Below are positions 1 to 7,250 of a DNA stretch of 54,024 bases, piece by piece. The stretch covers positions 1 through 54,024 of the forward strand of contig CAZMLU010000008.1 in the NCBI GenBank assembly GCA_964567295.1. Reading direction: 5' to 3'. Every line of letters starts with the position of its first letter. Position 1 is the stretch's first letter. The notes beneath the pieces are model-generated. The model was not told the origin of the DNA, ran no database searches, and was given only the letters and a program-made list of their open reading frames with translations. A program made the translations under genes and the position numbers. This DNA comes from SLJK01 sp964567295 (GTDB taxonomy: Bacteria > Bacillota > Dethiobacteria > DTU022 > UBA8154).

Positions 1-194
1 CCTAAAGAGGCTTTAACCTAAGTTTAGATTTACCAATTCCCTTTAATCTACGATTGCCGGATTATATCCATTATTTCTACATACCTTATTTTTAAAATCT
101 CCAACGTTAAAGTCATAAGCTTATTCCTTTTACCTGATAGCGGAAGTGATGGAGATTACCGGTGTCTATAGTTTCAAGGGTGCGGCAGAAGCAT

Positions 195-300
195 AGTTGA
201 ACAACGTTGCGGTGGACACCCTTGCTCTTGGCTAACGGTTGGCACTACCAACCCCCGTATCGGACTTTCACCGACAAGCGTGCGCCCATGCCGGGCACAC
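195..300 (-). mobile_element. 5' remnant of a group II intron (domain I fragment)
   Basis: Read on the minus strand, the segment starts GTGTGCCCGGC, which fits the GUGYG 5' end of group II introns. It continues with GGTGAAAGTCCGATACGGG, then GCCAAGAGCAAGGGTGTCC, both of which I recognise from domain I of bacterial group II introns. Homology fades after about 105 bases. No reverse transcriptase/maturase and no domain V/VI hairpin is visible before the window edge, so this is a truncated and presumably dead copy. It begins six bases past a terminator hairpin (307-344), the placement favoured by class C introns. Recognition is from memory of the conserved blocks, without a covariance search; the left boundary is approximate. 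Confidence 0.55.
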
Positions 301-344
301 CACAAAATGGCCGCAACCCCTGTAAATAAAGGGTTTGCGGCCAT
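301..344 (-). terminator. Rho-independent terminator upstream of the intron remnant
   Basis: Bases 307-316 (ATGGCCGCAA) pair perfectly with 335-344, extended by a CCC/GGG step with one bulge and a loop of about 11 bases. On the minus strand the hairpin is followed by TTTTGTG and then directly by the intron-like GTGTG. It would terminate transcription of the degraded minus-strand genes at 377-957. Confidence 0.65.
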
Positions 345-431
345 CATATATTTTCAGGAATATGTGGGTTAATCATTCATTTTTTGCTTTCGGCCAAAAT
401 ATTCTCACCGCCTTTGAAGTAGTCTTCCATC

Positions 432-957
432 CTACATTTTCAAGGGTGTCTTAATTTTATTACCCTGGTCCTGTATGTCACCGATCCCCATTTTAAGGTG
501 CAGTTTCGCAGTATCACGCAATATTTCGATCTCATAGGGAGATTTAACCATTCGCACTTCTCGTATTAGTAAAACTGGCATCAACAATTTTGATCCCTTC
601 AAACAAATTTTGATAGTACAAATAATTGCTTGCCGGAAGCAAATCTAGCTCAAAACCCAACTTTTTTAATGGGCCGTAACCATAAGATTTCAAAACCGTG
701 TTTATTTCCTTGAGGCTGTCCAATCTAATAATATTCTCCAGGGAGGACTCTTCCCTTGCCTGTTCAAATGTTTTATTGACCATGAGTAGCGGCTCACCCT
801 CTGCGGGAACAAATAGATGAGAACGCTGCACAGTCCCTGTGAAATAAAAGAGATCCGCATTCTGAGCAATTACCGCACCATCAATGCTTTCCTCCTTCAA
901 CCTCTTTTGCAATTTCGCAATTCTTTGCTCCAGCTCTTGTTTCGGAGTGTAACGCAA
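432..957 (-). pseudogene. M24 (Xaa-Pro peptidase/creatinase-like) gene, N-terminal part only, frameshifted
   Basis: The first 130 or so residues look like the N-terminal creatinase domain that precedes the M24 metallopeptidase domain (IDGAVIAQNADLFYFTGT near residues 25-42). The start is TTG at 957, with GGAGG seven bases upstream. The frame then runs into TAA at 544. A shift of frame near 565 continues the family's conserved linker (REVRMVKSPYEIEILRDTA), so an indel has broken the gene. The shifted frame ends at 432 after only about 25 more plausible residues. The metal-binding catalytic domain is absent. A further 17-codon tail (MEDYFKGGENILAESKK) ends at 377 in another frame and may be the C-terminus of a different lost gene. 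No function is expected to remain. Confidence 0.75.
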
Positions 958-1017
958 TTTGAATACCTCCTACATGTCAAAATTATATGCCTTGTCTTAA
1001 AGTGTGGCATTACCCGC

Positions 1018-1075
1018 TCAGTGAACCTCTCATGGCTAAAGCCACGAGAATGCGTGGCGACTTCTTCAAGCCTGG
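1018..1075 (-). mobile_element. IS200/IS605-type end hairpin (remnant)
   Basis: The minus strand reads CTCGTGGC-TTTA-GCCATGAG (1029-1048), an 8-bp stem with one G-T pair and a 4-base loop. It is preceded by CGCCACGCATT and followed by AGGTTCACT. This resembles the subterminal hairpin and flank seen at the tnpB-side end of IS200/IS605 elements. No tnpA or tnpB reading frame is present nearby, so it would be a solo end. It lies between the M24 pseudogene and the methyltransferase-like gene. Recognition is by eye only. Confidence 0.4.
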
Positions 1076-1084
1076 CGGCAAGTT

Positions 1085-2101
1085 CTACAGCTCTCCTTTA
1101 AAATGTTCTGCCATCTTTTGAAGCAGCTGGTAAGATTTTTCAACAGTCTCCTCTCTATCCTGATTCACCAGACAGCACCGGGCAGGAGCAAGCCAGGCCT
1201 GTTTTAGAATCTGCCGGCGCGGCACGCCGAACTCTCCCATATAATCCCAAATTTCATCCAGCCTGGAAATCATACTTTTTATATTCTCCTTCTCGTACTC
1301 TTCGGTGAGGGTGGGCGTAATTCCCCAGGAAATTATTCCTCCCCGCGCTAAAAAATGTTTTATTTCTTCCTGGTAGCGGCTAAAAATATGTCCCCAGGCC
1401 AGGGCATCTATGGACAAAACATCCAGCTCCATTCCCAGGAGAAAGGACCAGTCCGGGTTACCACACAGGTGCACTCCCTTGGGACCTGGAAACTGGTCCA
1501 AAAAATAGCGGTAATCTTCCTTCGCCCGTTCGCTGGTGTATCCGGTAAAAGCCATGAATATCATTTCCAGCCCGGGCTCATCTACCCACACAAAAGCGCC
1601 GGGATGCTTTTCCTTCATTTCCCCGTATTGGGCCTGCAGCTTCTTGGCTACGAAGTCAAATATGATCTGCCTGACCTCTTCGTGGTAGATCATGGAACTT
1701 TTTTTCTCATCCAGTATTTTCAAACCGTAGCTGACCGGACCAATGCTCTGGCCACGAATGTACTGATAGCCCGAAAGGTCTTCCTCCAGGAAACGCTGAA
1801 ATACAGCAGAATATTCTGGTGAAAGTCGAAAGAAGGATTCATCCTCCCAATACCGGAGCAGATCTTCCATATCGTTGTAATATTTATCCAGGGAAAAGCG
1901 AATGTCCCTGTTTTCAATATCTATGGTAAGTCCCGGGAAATGCTCAGAAATCTGGGCGTACATATCTTCAAAAAAGTTTACCCGCGGGAGCTGGGGCCAA
2001 AAGGGTATATCAACGGAAAGCGCAAGCTCCAACGCCCTCTCCACATCGGTATGCGGCAATATACCCATAGCTGTGGTCTGACAGTTTCCTTCAAGTTTCA
2101 T
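1085..2101 (-). CDS. MetE/UroD-superfamily methyltransferase-like protein
   Basis: This 338-residue protein has the single TIM-barrel size of the UroD/MetE superfamily, about half of a full MetE. Zinc-site-like residues are visible: His and Cys in KGVHLCGNPDW (about residues 210-220) and a late Cys pair in WLAPARCCLVNQD (about 303-315). In cobalamin-independent methionine synthases and methylcobamide methyltransferases such residues bind Zn and activate a thiol. The ATG at 2101 follows GGAGG. It probably transfers methyl groups to or from a thiol or corrinoid, but the substrate cannot be told, and no corrinoid protein is encoded next to it. It lies downstream of hcp in the same direction with a 111-base gap. 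Confidence 0.65.
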   Translation of the reverse strand: MKLEGNCQTTAMGILPHTDVERALELALSVDIPFWPQLPRVNFFEDMYAQISEHFPGLTIDIENRDIRFSLDKYYNDMEDLLRYWEDESFFRLSPEYSAVFQRFLEEDLSGYQYIRGQSIGPVSYGLKILDEKKSSMIYHEEVRQIIFDFVAKKLQAQYGEMKEKHPGAFVWVDEPGLEMIFMAFTGYTSERAKEDYRYFLDQFPGPKGVHLCGNPDWSFLLGMELDVLSIDALAWGHIFSRYQEEIKHFLARGGIISWGITPTLTEEYEKENIKSMISRLDEIWDYMGEFGVPRRQILKQAWLAPARCCLVNQDREETVEKSYQLLQKMAEHFKGEL

Positions 2102-2212
2102 CTCGCAAAACCTCCATTATTAATAGGGCGGAGGCAGAACCTAAAAAAACTTGTGGCTCTACCTCCGCACCTGGCCAGTCCTTCCAGGTATATCTTCCTA
2201 CTTCTATAATGC

Positions 2213-3841
2213 CTACTTCATAATGGCTTCCAGGTCTTCTTCAGGGGTAGCAATAGGCTTGATATCGAAATTCTTCACCAGCACATCCAGAACGTTCGGC
2301 GTAATAAAAGCCGGCAAGCTCGGTCCCAGGCGAATATCTTTAATCCCCAGGTGCAGCAGGGTCAACAATATGGCGCAAGCTTTTTGCTCATACCAGGAGA
2401 GTACCATCGAAAGAGGAAGTTCGTTCACACTGCATTCAAAAGCATCAGCAAGGGCAACGGCGATCTGGATGGCAGAGTAGGAATCGTTGCACTGTCCTAT
2501 ATCCAGTAGACGGGGAATGCCGCCGATATCTCCCATATTTTTGTCAAAGAAACGGAACTTACCGCAGGCTAAAGTTAACACAACCGTGTTTTCAGGCACC
2601 TTTTCTACAAACTCGGTATAGTAGTTACGACCCGCCTTGGCACCGTCGCAACCTGCCACCAGGAAAAAGTGTTTTATATCTCCATTCTTCACGGCAGTAA
2701 TCACTTTATCGGCCACACCCATGACTGCATTATGGCCAAAACCGACCATAACACTGCCTTTATCCTGATCCTCGCCAAACCCGGGCAAGTCCAATGCTCT
2801 TTCGATAACGGGTCCGAATTTACCGTTTTCAACATGCTCAGCACCCGGCCAACCCACGAGCCCCGTGGTAAAGATGTTTCCCTTGTAGCTCTCCCTTGGT
2901 TCCTGGATGCAGTTGGTTGTCATGAGAATAGCTCCTGGAAAAGCCTCGAATTCTTTTTTCTGGTTTTGCCAGGCTGTGCCGTAGTGACCATAAAAGTGTT
3001 CATATTTTTTCAGTTCCGGATAGCCGTGAGCCGGGAGCATTTCCCCGTGGGTATATATATTGATCCCCTTGCCCCGGGTCTGCTCCAAGAGTGCTTTCAA
3101 ATCTATAAGATCGTGTCCTGAGACCAGGATGCATTTTCCCTTTTTATGGCCCAGAGGCACTTCGGTGGGAACAGGATGGCCGTAAGTCTCGGTATGGCCG
3201 GCATCCAACAGCTCCATGGTCAGCAGGTTGATCTCCCCGCAGCGAAGAACCAGTTTCAGCCAGTCTTCCAGGCCCAGGCTTTTGTCGCTAATAGCGGAAA
3301 GCGCTTCATGGATGAAGGCATAGACACGATCGTTTTCCTTCCCCAGCAACTGGGCATGATCGGCATAAGCTGCTACCCCCTTTATACCGTAAATCAGGGT
3401 CTGCTGTAGAGACCGGATATCGGCTTCAGCGTTTGAATCGGATGGGTGACCGACCTCTTCAGCCTGCTTTATTAATCCCTCCAGATCTCCTGCCGGTTGG
3501 AAATTTGCCGACGGATCTACAAAAACTACGTTACCGCCTGCAGCGGCCACCCTGTCTTTTAAGCGTCCCGTCAAATCGGCACATTCCTTGATCAGCTCTT
3601 CAAAACGTGCAGCATCGAAATTAACATTGGTTAGGGTAGCAAACAGCCCTTTGACTGTAAAAACATTTACCTCCGGGTCAGTGACCCCCTTTTTTCGACC
3701 TTCGTGGGCATAAAGAGACATACCCTTGATCGCATGCACCAGAAGGTCCTGCAGAGCAGAAACCTCCGGTGGCTTTCCACAAACACCTCTAACGGTACAC
3801 CCTTGTCCTTTAGCAGTCTGTTCACATTGGTTACAAAACAT
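2213..3841 (-). CDS. hcp: Hybrid-cluster protein (hydroxylamine reductase)
   Basis: The protein has 542 residues, the usual length for the shorter clostridial-type Hcp. The N-terminus carries Cys3, Cys6, Cys15 and Cys21 (CNQCEQTAKGQGCTVRGVC), which bind the first Fe-S cluster. Later Cys-containing motifs (TTNCIQEP, VAGCDGAK, ACGKFRF) fit the hybrid 4Fe-2O-2S site. The family reduces nitric oxide or hydroxylamine and has been linked to S-nitrosylase activity; it protects anaerobes from nitrosative stress in the cytoplasm. The ATG follows AAGGAGAGG. The upstream 600 bases contain four copies of a dyad and a broken Rrf2-type regulator, which suggests that hcp was once controlled by that regulator. 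Confidence 0.93.
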   Translation of the reverse strand: MFCNQCEQTAKGQGCTVRGVCGKPPEVSALQDLLVHAIKGMSLYAHEGRKKGVTDPEVNVFTVKGLFATLTNVNFDAARFEELIKECADLTGRLKDRVAAAGGNVVFVDPSANFQPAGDLEGLIKQAEEVGHPSDSNAEADIRSLQQTLIYGIKGVAAYADHAQLLGKENDRVYAFIHEALSAISDKSLGLEDWLKLVLRCGEINLLTMELLDAGHTETYGHPVPTEVPLGHKKGKCILVSGHDLIDLKALLEQTRGKGINIYTHGEMLPAHGYPELKKYEHFYGHYGTAWQNQKKEFEAFPGAILMTTNCIQEPRESYKGNIFTTGLVGWPGAEHVENGKFGPVIERALDLPGFGEDQDKGSVMVGFGHNAVMGVADKVITAVKNGDIKHFFLVAGCDGAKAGRNYYTEFVEKVPENTVVLTLACGKFRFFDKNMGDIGGIPRLLDIGQCNDSYSAIQIAVALADAFECSVNELPLSMVLSWYEQKACAILLTLLHLGIKDIRLGPSLPAFITPNVLDVLVKNFDIKPIATPEEDLEAIMK

Positions 3842-3862
3842 TATTAATCCTCTCCTTCCATA

Positions 3863-3878
3863 TAGTTTAATTAAACTG
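3863..3878. promoter_or_regulatory. Operator-like dyad 1 (hcp-proximal)
   Basis: TAGTTTAATTAAACTG contains a 14-bp perfect palindrome (3864-3877) and lies 22 bases upstream of the hcp start. It is the best of four copies of the pattern TAGTTTAA-(N)-TTAAACTA in this spacer. Confidence 0.5.
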
Positions 3879-3957
3879 ACCTCAATTTAAAACAATGAAG
3901 AAGTAAATAGCTTGGATCCTCATGCTTCCTCCGGTGTTACCCACCTCCTTCCTGATA

Positions 3958-3974
3958 TAGTTTAAGTAGACCTT
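3958..3974. promoter_or_regulatory. Operator-like dyad 2 (one good half-site)
   Basis: TAGTTTAAGTAGA carries one perfect half-site (TAGTTTAA) with a poor partner. The same 13-base string occurs inverted at copy 4 with one extra match. It lies between the Rrf2 remnant and hcp. Confidence 0.35.
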
Positions 3975-3983
3975 ATTTGTCTT

Positions 3984-4135
3984 CTATAAGCGGCAATTAT
4001 CAACCCCTGTCTTTTTACTGTAGCCACCGGTTTATATTCGAATATCTTTCCCGTTCACATGGTTTTTCCGAAGGGAACACACGCAAGTGCCAGCAAGGTC
4101 TTGATGGCATATTCTAATTGGCGTGTAATCTGCAT
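3984..4135 (-). pseudogene. Decayed Rrf2-family regulator gene
   Basis: From ATG at 4135, preceded by GAGGAG, the frame encodes 26 residues (MQITRQLEYAIKTLLALA then VPFGKTM) before TGA at 4055-4057. This is the typical start of an Rrf2-family winged-helix repressor. In the next frame the sequence goes on with VNGKDIRI, matching the usual helix that follows, then a stop and TGGYSK, resembling the wing motif. This indicates a frameshift, an internal deletion and loss of the C-terminal half including any cluster-binding cysteines. It sits directly upstream of hcp in the same direction, where an NsrR- or IscR-like regulator would be expected. The first 26 residues are a clear match; the rest is inference. 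Confidence 0.65.
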
Positions 4136-4166
4136 GTTCTCCTCATCTTTCTTTCCGAGTTTGAAA

Positions 4167-4183
4167 TACTTTAATTTAGACTA
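4167..4183. promoter_or_regulatory. Operator-like dyad 3 (upstream of Rrf2 remnant)
   Basis: TACTTTAATTTAGACTA is an imperfect dyad with one central base, lying 32 bases upstream of the ATG of the Rrf2 remnant. The position would fit autoregulation. Confidence 0.45.
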
Positions 4184-4213
4184 ATTCTATCTTTTATATA
4201 ACCTTTATTTATA

Positions 4214-4230
4214 TAGTTCTACTTAAACTA
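4214..4230. promoter_or_regulatory. Operator-like dyad 4
   Basis: TAGTTCTACTTAAACTA is an imperfect dyad with the same half-site (TTAAACTA on the right) and one central base. It lies 79 bases upstream of the Rrf2 remnant start in an AT-rich stretch that could hold its promoter. Confidence 0.45.
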
Positions 4231-4302
4231 TTCTATTCCTCCTTTATTAAAAAAATTTTTTCCCGTTTGTTAATTTATTGCAGGAAACTTTTCGCACACT
4301 AC

Positions 4303-4335
4303 TAAAGAAAAAGCCGGAGCCTTCTTGGCACCGGC
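4303..4335 (-). terminator. Terminator downstream of the ZIP transporter gene
   Basis: On the minus strand GCCGGTGCC-AAGAA-GGCTCCGGC forms a 9-bp stem with one mismatch, followed by TTTTTCTTT. It lies about 110 bases past the ZIP stop and should separate that gene from the hcp region. Confidence 0.65.
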
Positions 4336-4443
4336 AGAATCTTTTTTTGCCGCCCACAATAGAAATTTGTCTGACATAAAATCAACCTTCGTAAATATCT
4401 TTTTCCCTACACTTATACAACCCAAACCACTGCTCTGCACCTC

Positions 4444-5193
4444 TTAACTGGTTAGCACAAAAACCACTAATAGCCCAGCGATAAGCCCGCCAATCGCCAG
4501 ATGATCATTTAATTTATGGGACTGGGGAATTAGCTCATCGTTCACGATGTAGACCATAGCCCCTGCTGCAAAAGCCAGCCCGCCCCCTATAAATAGGGGA
4601 GAAATATTAAAAAATAACAGGCCCAGGGCTGCGCCCAACGGCACCATCAAACCGGCAATCAAAGTAAGAAAAATTACTTTTGCAACCGACAGTCCTCCGG
4701 CCCTCAGGGGACCTGCTACTGCTATTCCCTCGGGAATATTATGCAGGCCTATGGCAATAGCAATAGACAGACCCAACTCGGGGCTGGCTTCTAATCCGGC
4801 CCCGATAGCCACTCCCTCCGGCAGATTATGAAGTGCAATACCTAAAAAAATAAGGTATCCTACCCTCAATATCTTTTCATCGACCATAGAACCAGCCGGC
4901 ACGTTTTCAGTCACCACCTCCTTGTTAAGAGAAAGATGGGCGTGCGGAATTAATCTATCTAAAATATACATAATAGCTGCTCCCACCAAAAATCCTACCA
5001 GGACTGATACCATTGTACCGTGTTCCAATGCTTCCGGCATGAGATCAAACAATGCGATAGCCAGCATGACTCCTCCGGCAAAACCTAACAAACCAGACAA
5101 CAAGCTCTTGCCCGGCATTCCAAATATCATGATAGTTATAGCACCAAAAACAGTGGTAATACCGGCTAATAAACTGTACAACAAACTTTCCAT
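4444..5193 (-). CDS. ZIP-family divalent metal transporter
   Basis: The 249-residue membrane protein has eight or so hydrophobic segments. It carries the paired metal-site motifs of ZIP transporters: ALHNLPEGVAIG (about residues 120-131) and GLHNIPEGIAVAG (about 149-161). A His-containing loop (HAHLSLNK, about 84-91) separates the first three membrane segments from the rest. ZIP proteins move Zn, Fe or Mn into the cytoplasm; which metal is used here cannot be read. It appears to be a single-gene unit with a terminator behind it and is divergent from the SLH gene. Confidence 0.9.
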   Translation of the reverse strand: MESLLYSLLAGITTVFGAITIMIFGMPGKSLLSGLLGFAGGVMLAIALFDLMPEALEHGTMVSVLVGFLVGAAIMYILDRLIPHAHLSLNKEVVTENVPAGSMVDEKILRVGYLIFLGIALHNLPEGVAIGAGLEASPELGLSIAIAIGLHNIPEGIAVAGPLRAGGLSVAKVIFLTLIAGLMVPLGAALGLLFFNISPLFIGGGLAFAAGAMVYIVNDELIPQSHKLNDHLAIGGLIAGLLVVFVLTS

Positions 5194-5431
5194 ATCTATA
5201 ACACCTCAACTTATAACTATAATAGACCGTATTTGCAGTTCCTTTCCTCCTTTGTATCCCCTCAAAAACAATTATTCTTCATAAACGAATAAAATTCCTT
5301 CAGAAATAGTTAAGGAAGAGGACTTAAAATATTTTTTTAAGAGCAGGAAACAGCGGGGAGATTGCCGAAATTTTTAAAAAAGGGTGTAGAAAATATTTGC
5401 GAGTGCATTCAGAAAGGAGTGTTTTTATATT

Positions 5432-6400
5432 ATGAAAAATATATCTAAAAACTGGGCAATTCCGTTGATTATGAGCTTGTTGATTGTGCTGCTGGCGAGC
5501 ACCGGCCTCGCCCTGGCAAATTTTGATGATGTCGAAGGTCATTGGGCCCAGGAGGTCATCAACGGATGGAGTAAAGCACAGCTTATCAGCGGTTATGAGG
5601 ACGGCACCTTCCGCCCGGATGCGGAGATCACACGGGCCGAATTCGTAGTCATAGTCAACCGCTCCTTCGGCTTCACAGAAGTTCAGGAAAATCTCTTTAC
5701 GGATGTTCCTCTTGATGCCTGGTTTTCCACCCATGTGGACCGGGCAGTGGCAGCAGGGTACATCAGCGGTTACGATGATGACACTTTCCGGCCCCACGAA
5801 CCTATCTCACGGCAGGAGGTAGCAGTTATTGGCTCTAATTTACAGGACCTTTCCCAGGCACCTGCGGAAACCCTGGAACAATTTACCGATGCTGACAGCA
5901 TCGCCGGATGGAGCAGTGAGGCTGTCGCATCCGTAGTAGCAGAAGACCTGATGCACGGCTACGAAGACGGTTCCTTTCGTCCCGAATCTCCAATCACCAG
6001 GGCGGAGAGCATAGCCATCCTGGACCGCATGGTGGATGAGTTCCCCGTTCCGGAATTTGACGCACAGCTAACCCTGGACCAGGATTCCTACCATCCGGAT
6101 GATACCATCACCATAATTGTCATCAACACGGGTAATACTACCATCCAGTTGGGGCATCCATTCCAAGTGGAGTTCTATGATGACGGGGCATGGGGCAAAG
6201 TCGATTTGGACCTGGCTTGGATACATGTCATGGAGCAACTTGAACCGGGGTTTGACTTCCGTCAAGAGCTCGTACCATTAGAAGACTTCCAAGAGGAACC
6301 CGAGCCTGGAAATTACCTGATCGTTAAAGAGGTGCACTGCGTCGATACTGAGCAGACCAAGAACTTAGGGGTAGAATTCACCTTGAGCGTTGAGCCGTAA
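5432..6400 (+). CDS. S-layer-homology envelope protein with a C-terminal Ig-like domain
   Basis: The 322 residues begin with a signal peptide (about 1-29, ending ALA). Three SLH repeats follow (about 30-75, 88-135 and 148-198), each with the recurring pattern ISGYEDGTFRP and ITRAE. SLH domains bind secondary cell-wall polymers and anchor proteins outside the cell. The last 115 residues (LTLDQDSYHPDDTITIIV and later EPGNYLIVKEV) look like the Ig-like fold of BsuPI/Big-type domains, so the protein probably displays a small binding or inhibitor domain. The start follows AGAAAGGAGTG. LarE starts 29 bases after its stop, but a functional link is not evident. Confidence 0.85.
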   Translation: MKNISKNWAIPLIMSLLIVLLASTGLALANFDDVEGHWAQEVINGWSKAQLISGYEDGTFRPDAEITRAEFVVIVNRSFGFTEVQENLFTDVPLDAWFSTHVDRAVAAGYISGYDDDTFRPHEPISRQEVAVIGSNLQDLSQAPAETLEQFTDADSIAGWSSEAVASVVAEDLMHGYEDGSFRPESPITRAESIAILDRMVDEFPVPEFDAQLTLDQDSYHPDDTITIIVINTGNTTIQLGHPFQVEFYDDGAWGKVDLDLAWIHVMEQLEPGFDFRQELVPLEDFQEEPEPGNYLIVKEVHCVDTEQTKNLGVEFTLSVEP

Positions 6401-6429
6401 GACAAAACCGTTGTAATGAAAGGGAAACA

Positions 6430-7248
6430 ATGTTCTCGACAGAGGAAAAAGAACAAAAGCTGGAGCAAATACTGCAAAGGCTGGGCAGTGTCCTTATCGC
6501 CTTTTCCGGAGGAGTTGACAGCAGTTACCTGTTGTACAAAGCCAAAAAAGTACTGGGAGATAAAGTGCTGGCAGTTACAGCGGAATCTGAAACCTATCAA
6601 GACCATGAAAAAGAAAATGCTGTTTATATGGCCCAAAAATTGGAGGCAGAACAAATCTTGATCAAAACGGAGGAGCTCTCCTGCAGCGATTTTGCCAGCA
6701 ACCCGCCCCAGCGTTGTTACTACTGTAAAAAAGAGCTCTTCACCCAACTCCGGGATATAGCCCGACAGCGCGGCTTGCAGTGGGTGTGCGACGGGGCCAA
6801 CTACGATGACCGGGATGATTTCCGTCCCGGTCACAAGGCAGCCCAAGAAATGGAGGTTCGCAGCCCCCTCATGGAAGTGGGAATAAGAAAAGAAGAAATT
6901 CGGAGGCTTTCCCAAAAGGTAGGGCTGGAAACCTGGGACTTGCCCGCTGCCGCCTGTCTGGCCTCCAGGATCCCGTATGGGGAAACCATTACCGGCAAAA
7001 AGCTGAAAGCCATATCCCGGGCCGAATCATACCTGCGGTCACTGGGCCACAAAACTTTGCGCGTCCGCTGTCACAATGACATCGCCAGGATCGAGGTCCC
7101 TAAAAGCGAGATAGCAATACTGGCCGAAAACGGCCTACAAATAGCTGCTCACCTTAAAGAACTTGGGTTTACCTACATTACCCTGGACCTGGAAGGATAC
7201 CGCAGTGGGAGCATGAACGAAACACTGAGTGAAGAGGAAAAAGAATAG
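6430..7248 (+). CDS. larE: LarE-type ATP-dependent sacrificial sulfur transferase
   Basis: The 272-residue PP-loop ATPase has the ATP motif SGGVDSS at residues 26-32. Cys176, within AACLASRIPYGE, aligns with the sacrificial cysteine of known LarE. Cys96 and Cys99 (RCYYC) are also present; some LarE proteins use three cysteines to hold an Fe-S cluster that donates sulfur instead of being consumed, and this one could belong to that type. LarE thiolates the pyridinium dinucleotide precursor of the nickel-pincer cofactor made with LarB and LarC. Neither larB, larC nor a larA-like racemase is in this window. The gene is convergent with, and nearly touching, the next minus-strand gene. Confidence 0.88.
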   Translation: MFSTEEKEQKLEQILQRLGSVLIAFSGGVDSSYLLYKAKKVLGDKVLAVTAESETYQDHEKENAVYMAQKLEAEQILIKTEELSCSDFASNPPQRCYYCKKELFTQLRDIARQRGLQWVCDGANYDDRDDFRPGHKAAQEMEVRSPLMEVGIRKEEIRRLSQKVGLETWDLPAAACLASRIPYGETITGKKLKAISRAESYLRSLGHKTLRVRCHNDIARIEVPKSEIAILAENGLQIAAHLKELGFTYITLDLEGYRSGSMNETLSEEEKE

Positions 7249-7250
7249 AA

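Noticed and set aside
1355..1822. Plus-strand frame of 155 codons
   Set aside because: It is wholly antisense to the methyltransferase-like gene and resembles no known protein.
5324..5797. Minus-strand frame of 157 codons over the SLH gene start
   Set aside because: It is the antisense shadow of the SLH coding region and its promoter, without a ribosome site.
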